Source: Acidimicrobiia bacterium
Lineage (GTDB): Bacteria > Actinomycetota > Acidimicrobiia > Acidimicrobiales > CAIXPF01
DNA length: 33,375 nt
Assembly: GCA_009377505.1 (NCBI GenBank)
Contig: WHTX01000017.1
Location: 1-33,375 of the forward strand
Direction: 5' to 3'
The notes under the pieces were generated by a model. That model saw only the letters and a program-made list of their open reading frames with translations. It was not told the DNA's origin and searched no databases. Within the stretch, counting starts at the first letter, position 1; the number at the start of each line of letters is the position of its first letter. The translations under genes and the position numbers were made by a program. Of the stretch, positions 20,360 through 29,778 are shown one piece after another.

Positions 20360-22369
20360 ATGGCCGAGATCACGATCACCCTCCCCGACGGTTCCGCCCG
20401 CACACTGCACGCCGGCGCCACCGGGACTGATCTCGCCATGGCGATCGGCTCCCGCCTGGCCAAGGCGGCGGTCATCGTGGAGGTCGACGGCACCGAGGCC
20501 GACCTGGCCCTGCCCCTGCACGACGGGGCCACGGTCAAGGTGGTCACGGCCGACAGCGAGCGGGGGCTCTACACCATCCGCCACTCCACGGCGCACGTCA
20601 TGGCCCAGGCCGTGCTCGACCTGTGGCCCGGTGCCGCCTTCGCCATCGGCCCCCCCGTCGAGAACGGCTTCTACTACGACTTCGAGTTGCCGGGCGGCGG
20701 CACGTTCTCGGCCGAGGACCTGCCCCGCATCGAGGCACGCATGCGCGAGATCATCGCCGAGGGGCAGCCCTTCGTACGCCGTGAGGTATCTGTCGCCGAA
20801 GGCCTCGAGATCTTCGCCGACCAGCCCTACAAGTCCGAGATCATCGCGGGCACGGTCGAGGACCCGACCTCGGTGACGGAGAAGGGGGTGGTCCGCCTCT
20901 ACGCCAACCCCCCGAAGGAGCGAAGCGAGTCGCCCGAGCGGCGGAGAGCGGGCAAGCGACCGTTCACCGATCTGTGCCGGGGCCCCCACGTGCCCGCCAC
21001 CGACCGCTTCCTCGGGCACTTCAGGCTCATGCGGGTGGCCGGCGCCTACTGGCGGGGCGATGTCGACCAGCCCATGCTGCAGCGCGTCTACGGCACGGCG
21101 TGGGCGACCAAGAAGGAGCTCGACGCCCACCTCCACCAGCTCGAGGAGGCAGAGAAGCGCGACCACCGCCGCCTGGCTGTCGAGCTCGACCTGGTGTCCT
21201 GGCCGCCGGAGCTGGGCCCGGGCCTGGCCGTGTGGCACCCCAAGGGGGCCACGGTGCGCCGGGTCATGGAGGACTACTCGCGCGCCCGGCACGCGACGGG
21301 CGGCTACGAGTTCGCATACTCGCCCAACATCGCCCGCTCGACGTTGTGGGAGACGTCTGGCCACCTCGACTTCTACGCCGACTCCATGTACCCGCCCATG
21401 GAGCTCGACGGGGGGACGAGGTACTACCCCAAGCCCATGAACTGCCCGTTCCACATGCTCATCTTCCGCTCCCAGCAGCGCTCCTACCGCGAACTGCCGC
21501 TGCGGCTGTTCGAGCTGGGCATGGTGTACCGCTACGAGCTCTCGGGCGTCATCCACGGGCTGCTGCGCTCCCGGGGCTTCACCCAGGACGATGCCCACAT
21601 CTTCTGCACGAACGACCAGATCGTGGACGAGGTCGCATCGCTGCTGAACTTCGTGATCGACATCTTGCGCAAGTTCGGTTTCGAGGAGTTCGAGGCCAAC
21701 CTGTCGACCCGTCCGGAGGAGAAGTCCATCGGTACGGACGACGACTGGGCGTCGGCCACCGAGGCCCTGCGCCTGGCGCTCGTGCGCGAGCACGTGCCCT
21801 ACGCGGTGGACGAGGGCGGTGGCGCGTTCTACGGCCCGAAGATCGACGTCAAGGTCAAGGACGCCATCGGCCGGGCCTGGCAGCTGTCGACCATCCAGTG
21901 CGACTTCCAGAACTCCCGTCTCTTCGGGCTCGAGTACGTGGGCCCCGACGGGCGCCGCCATCAGCCCGCCGTCATCCACCGGGCGCTGTTCGGTTCCGTC
22001 GAGCGCTTCTTCGGCGTGCTGCTCGAGCACTATGCCGGAGCCTTCCCGACCTGGCTCGCCCCGGTGCAGGCTCGCGTCCTGCCCGTGCAGGACCTCCAGG
22101 ACGGCTACGCCGCCGACGTCGTCGCCCAGCTGCGGCAGGCCGGGGTGAGGTCGGATTTGGTGCACGCGGACGAGCCCCTCGGCGGGCGCATCCGCCGGGC
22201 CAAACTCGAGAAGCTGCCCTACGTGCTCGTGGTCGGCCCCGACGACGTCGCTGCGGGCACCGTCGGCGTGAACCCCCGGGGGGGCGAGGTCGAACGAGGG
22301 GTGCCCGTCGAGACCTTCGTCGCCCGCCTCGGCGCCGAGGTCGCGCCCTACATGGTCAGCGGAGCATGA
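20360..22369 (+). CDS. thrS: Threonyl-tRNA synthetase
   Basis: 669 aa with TGS domain, STAHVMAQAV, FTDLCRGPHVP, PMNCPFHMLIF and C-terminal anticodon-binding domain. Confidence 0.96.
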   Translation: MAEITITLPDGSARTLHAGATGTDLAMAIGSRLAKAAVIVEVDGTEADLALPLHDGATVKVVTADSERGLYTIRHSTAHVMAQAVLDLWPGAAFAIGPPVENGFYYDFELPGGGTFSAEDLPRIEARMREIIAEGQPFVRREVSVAEGLEIFADQPYKSEIIAGTVEDPTSVTEKGVVRLYANPPKERSESPERRRAGKRPFTDLCRGPHVPATDRFLGHFRLMRVAGAYWRGDVDQPMLQRVYGTAWATKKELDAHLHQLEEAEKRDHRRLAVELDLVSWPPELGPGLAVWHPKGATVRRVMEDYSRARHATGGYEFAYSPNIARSTLWETSGHLDFYADSMYPPMELDGGTRYYPKPMNCPFHMLIFRSQQRSYRELPLRLFELGMVYRYELSGVIHGLLRSRGFTQDDAHIFCTNDQIVDEVASLLNFVIDILRKFGFEEFEANLSTRPEEKSIGTDDDWASATEALRLALVREHVPYAVDEGGGAFYGPKIDVKVKDAIGRAWQLSTIQCDFQNSRLFGLEYVGPDGRRHQPAVIHRALFGSVERFFGVLLEHYAGAFPTWLAPVQARVLPVQDLQDGYAADVVAQLRQAGVRSDLVHADEPLGGRIRRAKLEKLPYVLVVGPDDVAAGTVGVNPRGGEVERGVPVETFVARLGAEVAPYMVSGA

Positions 22370-22391
22370 CGGGCGTCGAGGTCGCCGGGGC

Positions 22392-22904
22392 GTGAGCGGG
22401 GGCGCGATGGAGCGCCTCTGGGCCGGCTGGCGCTCGGCCTACGTCGGCGGGCTGGACGGCCGGCCGCCGACGGGGGAGGGGTCCCTCTTCGAGCGGATCC
22501 TGCGCTCGGGCCTGCCCGACGACGAGACCTACGTGGTGTGGCGAGGCGAGCAGTGCTCGGCCCTGCTCAACGCCTATCCGTACACCTCGGGTCACCTCAT
22601 GGTGCTGCCGAACCGAGCCATTGCCGAGCTCGACGACTTGAGCGAGGCCGAGGCGGACGAGCTGTGGGCGGCCACCCGCCGTGCCGTGCGCGCCGTGCGC
22701 GCCGCCTACCGCCCTGAAGGGGTGAACGTCGGGCTGAACCTCGGCCTCGCCGCCGGTGCCGGGGTCCCCGACCACCTCCACGTCCACGTGCTGCCCCGGT
22801 GGAGCGGCGACACGAACTTCACCACTGCCGTGGCCGAGGCGCGGGTGCTGCCCGAGCCCCTCGGGGTGAGCTGGGAGCGCCTCGTCGCAGCCTGGCCCGG
22901 CTAG
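22392..22904 (+). CDS. HIT family hydrolase/phosphorylase (Ap4A-like)
   Basis: NAYPYTSGHLMVLPNRAIAELDDLS and HIT motif DHLHVHVLPRW. Confidence 0.9.
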   Translation: MSGGAMERLWAGWRSAYVGGLDGRPPTGEGSLFERILRSGLPDDETYVVWRGEQCSALLNAYPYTSGHLMVLPNRAIAELDDLSEAEADELWAATRRAVRAVRAAYRPEGVNVGLNLGLAAGAGVPDHLHVHVLPRWSGDTNFTTAVAEARVLPEPLGVSWERLVAAWPG

Positions 22905-22917
22905 CTACCGTTGCCGC

Positions 22918-23631
22918 GTGCCGGACGAGCCGACCCCTCGCCACGACGACGCCGCAGACGCCGACGTCCGTGACGAGCTCCCCGAGGACCTCGACCCGAC
23001 GGCGTTCGTCGGGCCTTATGTCTTCCCCAACAACAGCCGCCGGCGTGTCCCCGGGGTGCTCTACCTGCTCATCGCCGCCGGGCTGGTCGCCGTCTACGTG
23101 CTGGCCGGCGACTCGCCCCTCGTCAACGGTGGCTTCCTGCTCGCCGCGTTGCTGTTGGGCGTCGTGGGGGCGTACGCCCTGGTCTCCGGCTGGGACCTCA
23201 AGGTCGACGAGCGCGACGCCCTGGTGGCGGCCACCGCCGAGGCCGGGTTCAGCGTCGGCCACGCCTCCGCCCAGATGGGCTGGCGGGGGCTGCTCTCCCG
23301 GCCCACGTGGCGCATCCTGCTGTACTCGGCCGAGAACCCCCCCGCGCGCCGGGGCCTGGTGCTCGTGGACGGGGTCGACGCCCGCATCGTCGACCGCATC
23401 ATCGAGGACAACCCCGAGGACTGGTCCGACCTGGACGGAGACCTGCGGGTCGGTGACATGGTCTCGGGCGTCGCGGCTAAGGACGACGCTGCGCTCGGTG
23501 ACGGCGCCACCAGCGACGACCCTGCGCCTGGCGACGGCGCTGCGCTCGGCGACGGCGCTGCGCCCGGGAACGACGCCGCCGTCAACGGGGCCGCGAGCCA
23601 CCTCGAGGCCGACGAGCCGGACGGGCGCTGA
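22918..23631 (+). CDS. Hypothetical membrane protein with repetitive acidic C-terminus, GTG start
   Basis: Two TM segments (GVLYLLIAAGLVAVYVLAG, GGFLLAALLLGVVGAYALVSG); Ala/Gly/Asp repeat tail. Confidence 0.65.
   Translation: MPDEPTPRHDDAADADVRDELPEDLDPTAFVGPYVFPNNSRRRVPGVLYLLIAAGLVAVYVLAGDSPLVNGGFLLAALLLGVVGAYALVSGWDLKVDERDALVAATAEAGFSVGHASAQMGWRGLLSRPTWRILLYSAENPPARRGLVLVDGVDARIVDRIIEDNPEDWSDLDGDLRVGDMVSGVAAKDDAALGDGATSDDPAPGDGAALGDGAAPGNDAAVNGAASHLEADEPDGR
23488..23580 (+). repeat. Imperfect 18-bp repeats (gctgcgctcggcgacggc) at the 3' end of the membrane-protein gene
   Basis: AALGDGA..APGDGAALGDGAAPGNDAA. Confidence 0.6.
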
Positions 23632-23643
23632 CCCCTCGGCCCC

Positions 23644-24159
23644 TCAGGTCTCCCGGCGGAGCGACTCGAGGGTGGGCCCGAGCCGGTCGAGGTAGGTGCG
23701 CGCCGAGGCCAGTGCCTCCTTGAGCAGCTCCAGCGCGTCCACCCGCTGGCCGCCCACGGTCGCCGGGCGTGCCCAGTCCTTGAGCGGGGCCCGGTCGAGG
23801 TCGGCGGCGAGGGCCTCGACCGAGCCCTCGAGGGCGGCGAGCGCCCCCCCGATGCTGCCGCTGGCCTCTGACAGCCGATCGCGTGCCTCGCGGTCGAACA
23901 CCGTCCCGTCGAGGGCAGGGGAGTCGCTGGCCAGGGTGCGGTCGATGGCCCGGCGCATCCCGTCGAGCGCCCGGCTCGCTCCCAGCACGAGACCAAGGGG
24001 GGACGGCCCGCCGCTGCGGGGCACGGCCGCGGGGTCCAGCGCCGCCGGCTCACCTGCCAGTTCCGGGGCGCGGAAGCTCTCACGGAACCGGCGGGGGAGG
24101 GACCGTAGGGCGACGGCGGCATCGCCCGGCGCCAGCGAGGTGAGTGCGGAGCGCTCCAT
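23644..24159 (-). CDS. Hypothetical protein
   Basis: 171 aa, helical; ATG at 24159; fills the gap between neighbours. Confidence 0.5.
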   Translation of the reverse strand: MERSALTSLAPGDAAVALRSLPRRFRESFRAPELAGEPAALDPAAVPRSGGPSPLGLVLGASRALDGMRRAIDRTLASDSPALDGTVFDREARDRLSEASGSIGGALAALEGSVEALAADLDRAPLKDWARPATVGGQRVDALELLKEALASARTYLDRLGPTLESLRRET

Positions 24160-24298
24160 GGTGGCGACCGTAGTGTGCTTCCCGTTCCTGCCGCCCCGCC
24201 GCTCGGGGCTGCTCGGAGCGGGCCACGGGTCACAGACGGCGCAGGCCTGACGACTAGAGTGGGCGCGTTGCGCCACGGGCGCAGAGGAGCGTACGCAG

Positions 24299-24985
24299 AT
24301 GTTCGACGGTCATTGGCGCAAGCCCGTAGACCAAGCGATGGTGCCCATCGGAGCGGCCATTCGTAGGGCGGGGGTCTCCGCCGACGCCATCACCATCACG
24401 GGCATCGCCATGTCGGCCCTGTGCGCGGTGGCCATCGGTGCCGGCCAGTTCCGGGTCGCCCTCGTGCTGCTCATCCTCACCGGCGTGCCCGACGCCCTCG
24501 ACGGCGCTGTGGCCCGGGCCGGTGGTGGGGGCTCCAAGCGGGGCGCCTTCTTCGACTCGGTGTCCGACCGCTTCACCGACGCCATCATGTTCGGCGGCCT
24601 GGCCTGGTACTTCGCCGGTGAGGGCGGCCGGGTGGTCATGCTGCCCTTCGCCCTGTTCGCCGCCGCCTCGTTGATCTCCTACCAGCGGGCCAAGGCCGAG
24701 TCCCTGGGCTTCGACGCCAAGGGCGGGATCATGGAGCGCGCCGAGCGCTTCATCGTGCTCGGGGTCGGGCTGTTGTTCTCCGAGCTGCTCGTGGGCGTGC
24801 TCTGGGTGATGCTCGTGCTCAGCGTGCTCACCGTGGTGCAGCGCTTCGTCAAGGTGTGGCGCCAGGCCGACCGCCCCGTCACCCCGCGCTCGAGGTACCG
24901 CCGGACCCGCCGGCGCACCAGCCGCCCCGTCGCCGAGCGATGGCGGACGCAGCTGGCTGCCCGTCGCGACCAGCGGCCCCGCTGA
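24299..24985 (+). CDS. pgsA: CDP-alcohol phosphatidyltransferase (probable phosphatidylinositol-phosphate synthase)
   Basis: CDP-AP motif [30 protein letters not shown]; followed by acyltransferase and PimA-like genes. Confidence 0.85.
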   Translation: MFDGHWRKPVDQAMVPIGAAIRRAGVSADAITITGIAMSALCAVAIGAGQFRVALVLLILTGVPDALDGAVARAGGGGSKRGAFFDSVSDRFTDAIMFGGLAWYFAGEGGRVVMLPFALFAAASLISYQRAKAESLGFDAKGGIMERAERFIVLGVGLLFSELLVGVLWVMLVLSVLTVVQRFVKVWRQADRPVTPRSRYRRTRRRTSRPVAERWRTQLAARRDQRPR

Positions 24986-25026
24986 GGGCCTGAGCCGCCC
25001 GGGCCCCGAGGCCGACGGAGGGTCAC

Positions 25027-25920
25027 ATCCACTTCGGTCTCCCCGCCTACCGTTTCGCCGCGTTCCTGGCCCGCACGCTGCCCGCCCCGGCGCGCTCCCT
25101 CATCTGCGAGGTCGGGGGGCGGTTCGTGGCGTGGCGCACCCCCGACCAACGCGACCAGGTGCTGCGCACCCTGCGCCGGGTGTACGGCCCGTGCGTCGAC
25201 GATCGTCGGCTGGCCCGGTCGATGCGCAAGCTCTTCGTCTCCTATGGCCGCTACTGGGCGCTGTCGCTGCGGCTCCCCTCGCTGTCGCCCGAGGAGATCG
25301 AGCGCGGCCACGACGTCGTCGGCTACGAGTACGTGGAGGCGGCGCGGGCCGGGGGGCGCGGGGTGATCCTCGCCCTGCCCCACCTCGGCGGCTGGGAGTG
25401 GTCGGCCTTCTGGCTCACCCGGATCAAGGGGGTGCCGGTCACCGCCGTGGTCGAGGCGCTCGAGCCCCCGGAGCTCTTCGAGTGGTTCACGAACTTCCGC
25501 CGCAGCCTGGGCATGAGCATCGTGCCCGTCGGCCCCGATGCCGCCCGGCAGGTACTGGCGGCGCTGAAGCGCAACGAGGTGGTCTGCCTGCTGGCCGACC
25601 GCGACCTCGGTGGCAGCGGCGTCGAGGTCGAGCTCTTCGGGGAAAAGACCCGTCTGCCCGCCGGCCCTGCGGCGCTGTCGTTGCGGTCACGGGCGCCGTT
25701 GCTGCCCACGGCGGTGTACTTCGCCGACGGGGGCGTGCTCGGCGTCGTGCAGCCCCCGCTCGACACGGCCAGGCGCGCAACCCTGCGCGACGACCTGGCA
25801 CGCGTGACCGCTGAGCTGGCCCGGGCCTTCGAGGACCTCATCCGCACGGCCCCCGAGCAGTGGCACCTGGTCCAACCCAACTGGCCGAGCGACCCCGGTT
25901 ACGGCGGGCTCGACGGCTAG
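25027..25920 (+). CDS. Phosphatidylinositol mannoside acyltransferase-like protein (LpxL/HtrB superfamily); start codon unclear
   Basis: ILALPHLGGWEWSAFW, CLLADRDLGGSGVEVELFGEKTRLPAGPAALSLRSRAPLLPTAVYF; homologous-looking sequence extends upstream of the first GTG at 25126. Confidence 0.8.
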   Translation: MHFGLPAYRFAAFLARTLPAPARSLICEVGGRFVAWRTPDQRDQVLRTLRRVYGPCVDDRRLARSMRKLFVSYGRYWALSLRLPSLSPEEIERGHDVVGYEYVEAARAGGRGVILALPHLGGWEWSAFWLTRIKGVPVTAVVEALEPPELFEWFTNFRRSLGMSIVPVGPDAARQVLAALKRNEVVCLLADRDLGGSGVEVELFGEKTRLPAGPAALSLRSRAPLLPTAVYFADGGVLGVVQPPLDTARRATLRDDLARVTAELARAFEDLIRTAPEQWHLVQPNWPSDPGYGGLDG

Positions 25921-26066
25921 TGGGCCCAGGGGTGGGTGCTCGGGTGCCTGGTCCTGGGCAGCAACGTCCAAGGACAGCGCGAGGTCACGCGTCTGGTGCG
26001 AGGCGGCGGGCCGTCGAGGCAGGGACACCGCTCAACTTGCACCGCTGTAGTTCCGGGCAAGGACCA
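25921..26066 (-). repeat. Dispersed repeat copy B, uninterrupted
   Basis: Reverse complement matches 9301-9408 joined to about 9688-9722; includes an identical 24-mer GGAACTACAGCGGTGCAAGTTGAG. Confidence 0.8.
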
Positions 26067-26135
26067 CCAGGGCCCACGCTCCCCGGCGGAGGCCGGGTAC
26101 CACGTTGGGCCACGAACGGCGTCTAACGTGGGCCG

Positions 26136-27281
26136 GTGCGCATCGGCCTGGTCTGTGCTTACAGCCTGACCACCCCAGGTGGCGTGCAGGGACAGGTCCT
26201 CGGCCTCTCCCGGGCGCTTCGAGCGGCGGGACACGACGTCCGCCTGCTCGGCCCCTGCGACGGCGCGCCGCCCGACCCGGCGGTGATCCCGCTGGGCAAC
26301 AGCGTGCCCGTGGAGGCCAACGGCTCGATCGCCTCGCTCGCCCCCGACCCCGCCGCCCAGCTGCGGACCATCCGCGCCCTGTGGGACGAGGCCTTCGACG
26401 TGGTCAACCTGCACGAGCCGCTCGCCCCCGGGCCCACCCTCACCACGCTCTTCGTCGAGGACGCCCCCCTCGTCGGCACGTTCCACGCCGCGGGCACGAG
26501 CTCCAGCTACCGGCTCTTCGGCTCGAGCCTGCGCCTCGTCGCCGACCGCCTCGCCGTGCGCTGCGCCGTGTCCCGCGACGCCCGCGACCTCGCCGGGGCC
26601 GTGCTCGGGGGCACGTGGGAATTGCTCTTCAACGGCGTGGAGGTGGAGCGCTACGCCAAGGCGACCCCGTGGCCCACCGACCGCCCGACCATCTTCTTCG
26701 TGGGCCGGCACGAACCCCGCAAGGGACTCCACCAGCTCCTCCAGGCCGTGACCCTGTTGGAGGACGACGTCTCGGTGTGGGTGGCGGGGACGGGGCCCCA
26801 GACCGAGGAGCTGCAGCGCCAGGTCGGCGGGGACCCGAGGATCGAGTGGCTCGGGCGCATCGCCGACGAGGAGAAGTTCTCGCGCATGGCCGGTGCGGAC
26901 GTGTTCTGCGCCCCGTCCCTGGGTGGGGAGTCCTTCGGGGTCGTGCTGCTCGAGGCCATGGCCGCCGGCACCGCTGTCGTCGCCTCCGACCTGCCCGGCT
27001 ACCGCAACGCCGCCCGGCCGGGGACCGATGCCCTGCTGTCGACCCCGGGCGACGTCGAGGCGCTGGCCCGGGGCCTGCGGCGGGCGCTGCGCGAGCCCGG
27101 GCTGGCCGAAGACCTCGTCGGGGCGGGGGAGCAGCGGGCGGAGTCCTTCGCCATGGACCGCCTGGCCGAGCGCTACCTCGACATCTTCGAGCGCTGCCAG
27201 GCGCAGCGGCGGCCCCGCCCCCGGCGGGGGTTCGGCGCGCTCCGGGCGCGCCTGACACGCCAGCCCTTTCCCGCCGCGTAG
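26136..27281 (+). CDS. pimA: GT4 glycosyltransferase, PimA-like phosphatidylinositol mannosyltransferase, GTG start
   Basis: MRIGLVCAYSLTTPGGVQGQVLGLSRALRAAGHDV..; FVGRHEPRKGLHQLL; CAPSLGGESFGVVLLEAMAAGTAVVASDLPGY. Confidence 0.88.
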   Translation: MRIGLVCAYSLTTPGGVQGQVLGLSRALRAAGHDVRLLGPCDGAPPDPAVIPLGNSVPVEANGSIASLAPDPAAQLRTIRALWDEAFDVVNLHEPLAPGPTLTTLFVEDAPLVGTFHAAGTSSSYRLFGSSLRLVADRLAVRCAVSRDARDLAGAVLGGTWELLFNGVEVERYAKATPWPTDRPTIFFVGRHEPRKGLHQLLQAVTLLEDDVSVWVAGTGPQTEELQRQVGGDPRIEWLGRIADEEKFSRMAGADVFCAPSLGGESFGVVLLEAMAAGTAVVASDLPGYRNAARPGTDALLSTPGDVEALARGLRRALREPGLAEDLVGAGEQRAESFAMDRLAERYLDIFERCQAQRRPRPRRGFGALRARLTRQPFPAA

Positions 27282-27290
27282 ACTCCGGCC

Positions 27291-27848
27291 GTGGCCATCG
27301 TGGTTCTGCTCATCATCGTCGTCCTCCTGGTGGTGCTGGTCGTCTTCGCCGTCGCCACCTACAACGGGCTCATCAAGCTCAAGAACCGCATCGAGGCGGC
27401 CTGGGCGCAGATCGACGTGCAGCTCAAGCGGCGCCACGATCTGATCCCCAACCTGGTGGAGACGGTGAAGGGCTACGCCGCGCACGAGCGCGAGACGCTC
27501 GACGCCGTGATCACCGCCCGCAACCAGGCCATGTCGGCGAGCACGCCGCACCAGGCGGCCGAGGGCGAGAACCAGATCACCGGGGCGCTGAGCCGCCTCT
27601 TCGCCCTCTCCGAGGCCTACCCCGACCTCAAGGCGAACCAGAACTTCCAGCAGCTCCAGGAGGAGCTCACGGCCACCGAGGACAAGATCGCCTACGCACG
27701 GCAGTTCTACAACGACAGCGTGATGCGCTACAACGCCAAGATCCAGTCGTTCCCCGCGGTGATCTTCGCCAACATGCTGGGCTTCAAGCCACGCGAGTAC
27801 TTCGAGGCCGAAGGCGACTCGCGAGGCCCCGTCCAGGTCAAGTTCTGA
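27291..27848 (+). CDS. lemA: LemA family protein
   Basis: YNGLIKLKNRIEAAWAQIDVQLKRRHDLIPNLVETVKGYAAHERETL. Confidence 0.93.
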   Translation: MAIVVLLIIVVLLVVLVVFAVATYNGLIKLKNRIEAAWAQIDVQLKRRHDLIPNLVETVKGYAAHERETLDAVITARNQAMSASTPHQAAEGENQITGALSRLFALSEAYPDLKANQNFQQLQEELTATEDKIAYARQFYNDSVMRYNAKIQSFPAVIFANMLGFKPREYFEAEGDSRGPVQVKF

Positions 27849-27878
27849 GCCGAGCGCGGCACCTCCTCCACGCCGGAG

Positions 27879-28784
27879 ATGTACGACCAGGTCGCGCAGA
27901 ACAAGCGCCGCTCCATCCTCCTCATCGCGGCGTTCGCCCTGTTCACCGCCCTGGTGCTCGTGGCCGTCGCCTACGGTTTCGGCCTCGGGAGCTGGGGCAT
28001 CGCCATTGCCGTGCTCGGCGCCGCGGCCTTGAGCTTCGGGGCCTACTGGCGCTCGGACGCCGTCGCCCTGCGGGTGAGCAGGGCCGTGCCGGCCGACCCC
28101 GAGGCCCACGCCCGCTACCACAACCTGGTCGAGGGGCTGTGCATCGCCTCGGGGCTGCCCAAGCCACGGCTCTACATCATCGACGACCCCGCCCCGAACG
28201 CCTTCGCCACCGGGCGCAGCCCCGACCACGCGGCGATCGCCGTGACCTCGGGGCTGCTCGACAAGATGAACCGGGTCGAGCTCGAGGGCGTGCTCGCCCA
28301 CGAGCTGTCCCACATCAAGAACTACGACATCCTGGTCTCGACCCTGGCCATCATCATGGTCGGCGCCATCACCCTCATCGCCGACCTGTCCTGGCGCTTC
28401 CACTGGCGGTCGGGCCATCGTCGCCGGGACTCGAACGGCGGTGGAGGGCCCCAGGCGATCATGGCCGTCGTCGGGGTCCTGCTGATCATCGTGGGGCCGA
28501 TCGCCGCCCGCCTCATGCACCTGGCCATCAGCAGGCGGCGTGAGACCCTGGCCGACTTCTCCGCCGTGGAGATGACCCGCTACCCGCCGGGCCTGGTCGC
28601 CGCGCTGCACAAGCTGCAGCACGACTCCACCGTCGTGCGCTCGGGCTCGCGGGCCACGGCGCACCTGTGGATCGAGGACCCGATGGCGCAGCGGCAGAGC
28701 GAGGGCAACTGGTCCAAGCTCAACCGCCTCTTCAACACGCACCCCCCTCTCGAGGAGCGGATCGCCGCCCTCGAGGAGCTGTAG
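27879..28784 (+). CDS. htpX: M48 family metalloprotease (HtpX-like)
   Basis: [21 protein letters not shown] (HExxH); [18 protein letters not shown]. Confidence 0.92.
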   Translation: MYDQVAQNKRRSILLIAAFALFTALVLVAVAYGFGLGSWGIAIAVLGAAALSFGAYWRSDAVALRVSRAVPADPEAHARYHNLVEGLCIASGLPKPRLYIIDDPAPNAFATGRSPDHAAIAVTSGLLDKMNRVELEGVLAHELSHIKNYDILVSTLAIIMVGAITLIADLSWRFHWRSGHRRRDSNGGGGPQAIMAVVGVLLIIVGPIAARLMHLAISRRRETLADFSAVEMTRYPPGLVAALHKLQHDSTVVRSGSRATAHLWIEDPMAQRQSEGNWSKLNRLFNTHPPLEERIAALEEL

Positions 28785-28842
28785 CCCGAGCTGGTGGGAT
28801 TCGTGTCGGGCGGGCGGGGCGCAGGTCCTAGACTCGGGTGCC

Positions 28843-29739
28843 ATGACGGACACGGGCTCCACTCGCCAGACCGGCACGTTCAAGGTCAAGCGCGGCCTGG
28901 CCGAGATGCTCAAGGGCGGGGTGATCATGGACGTGGTCACGCCCGACCAGGCCCGGATCGCCGAGGACGCCGGCGCGTCGCGGTCAATGGCGCTCGAACG
29001 GGTGCCCGCCGACATCCGCACCCAGGGCGGCGTGGCCCGCATGTCCGACCCCGAGATGATCGAGGGCATCAAGGCCGCCGTCACCGTGCCGGTGATGGCC
29101 AAGGCCCGCATCGGCCACTTCGTGGAGGCCCAGGTCCTCGAGGCCCTCGGTGTCGACTACGTGGACGAGTCCGAGGTGCTCACCCCCGCCGACGAGGCCC
29201 ACCACATCGACAAGTGGGCCTTCACCGTGCCCTTCGTGTGCGGCGCCACCAACCTCGGCGAGGCCCTGCGCCGCATCTCCGAGGGGGCGTGCCTGATCCG
29301 CTCCAAGGGCGAGGCGGGCACCGGCGACGTCATCGAGGCCGTGCGCCACCTCCGCTCGATCATCGGCGACATCCGCAAGATCACCCAGGCCGACCCGGCC
29401 GAGCTGTTCGACTGGGCCAAGCGCCTCCAGGCCCCGTTGCCCCTCGTGCAGGAGATCGCCGAGGTGGGCTGGCTCCCCGTCCCCCTGTTCTGCGCCGGCG
29501 GGCTGGCCACCCCGGCCGACGCCGCCCTGGTCATGCAGCTCGGCGCCGAGGCCGTCTTCGTCGGCTCGGGCATCTTCAAGAGCGGCAACCCCGCCCTGCG
29601 GGCCAAGGCCATCGTCGAGGCGACGACGAACTTCCGCGACGCCGGCATCCTGGCCAAGGTCAGCCGAGGCCTGGGCGAACCGATGGTGGGCATCGGGCTC
29701 GACCAGCTCGACGTCCGCCTCGCCGACCGGGGCTGGTGA
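28843..29739 (+). CDS. pdxS: Pyridoxal 5'-phosphate synthase subunit PdxS
   Basis: [85 protein letters not shown]. Confidence 0.95.
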   Translation: MTDTGSTRQTGTFKVKRGLAEMLKGGVIMDVVTPDQARIAEDAGASRSMALERVPADIRTQGGVARMSDPEMIEGIKAAVTVPVMAKARIGHFVEAQVLEALGVDYVDESEVLTPADEAHHIDKWAFTVPFVCGATNLGEALRRISEGACLIRSKGEAGTGDVIEAVRHLRSIIGDIRKITQADPAELFDWAKRLQAPLPLVQEIAEVGWLPVPLFCAGGLATPADAALVMQLGAEAVFVGSGIFKSGNPALRAKAIVEATTNFRDAGILAKVSRGLGEPMVGIGLDQLDVRLADRGW

Positions 29740-29778
29740 GCCGCCCCGTGGCCACGCGCCGGGCAGAGGTGCCCCCAG

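Noticed and set aside
23488-23580. Repeat array considered as CRISPR-like
   Set aside because: Short in-frame imperfect repeats without spacers; they encode a low-complexity protein tail
25917-29111. 1064-aa reverse-strand ORF
   Set aside because: Antisense to clearly recognised pimA-like, lemA, htpX-like and pdxS genes; low-complexity composition, no recognisable domain
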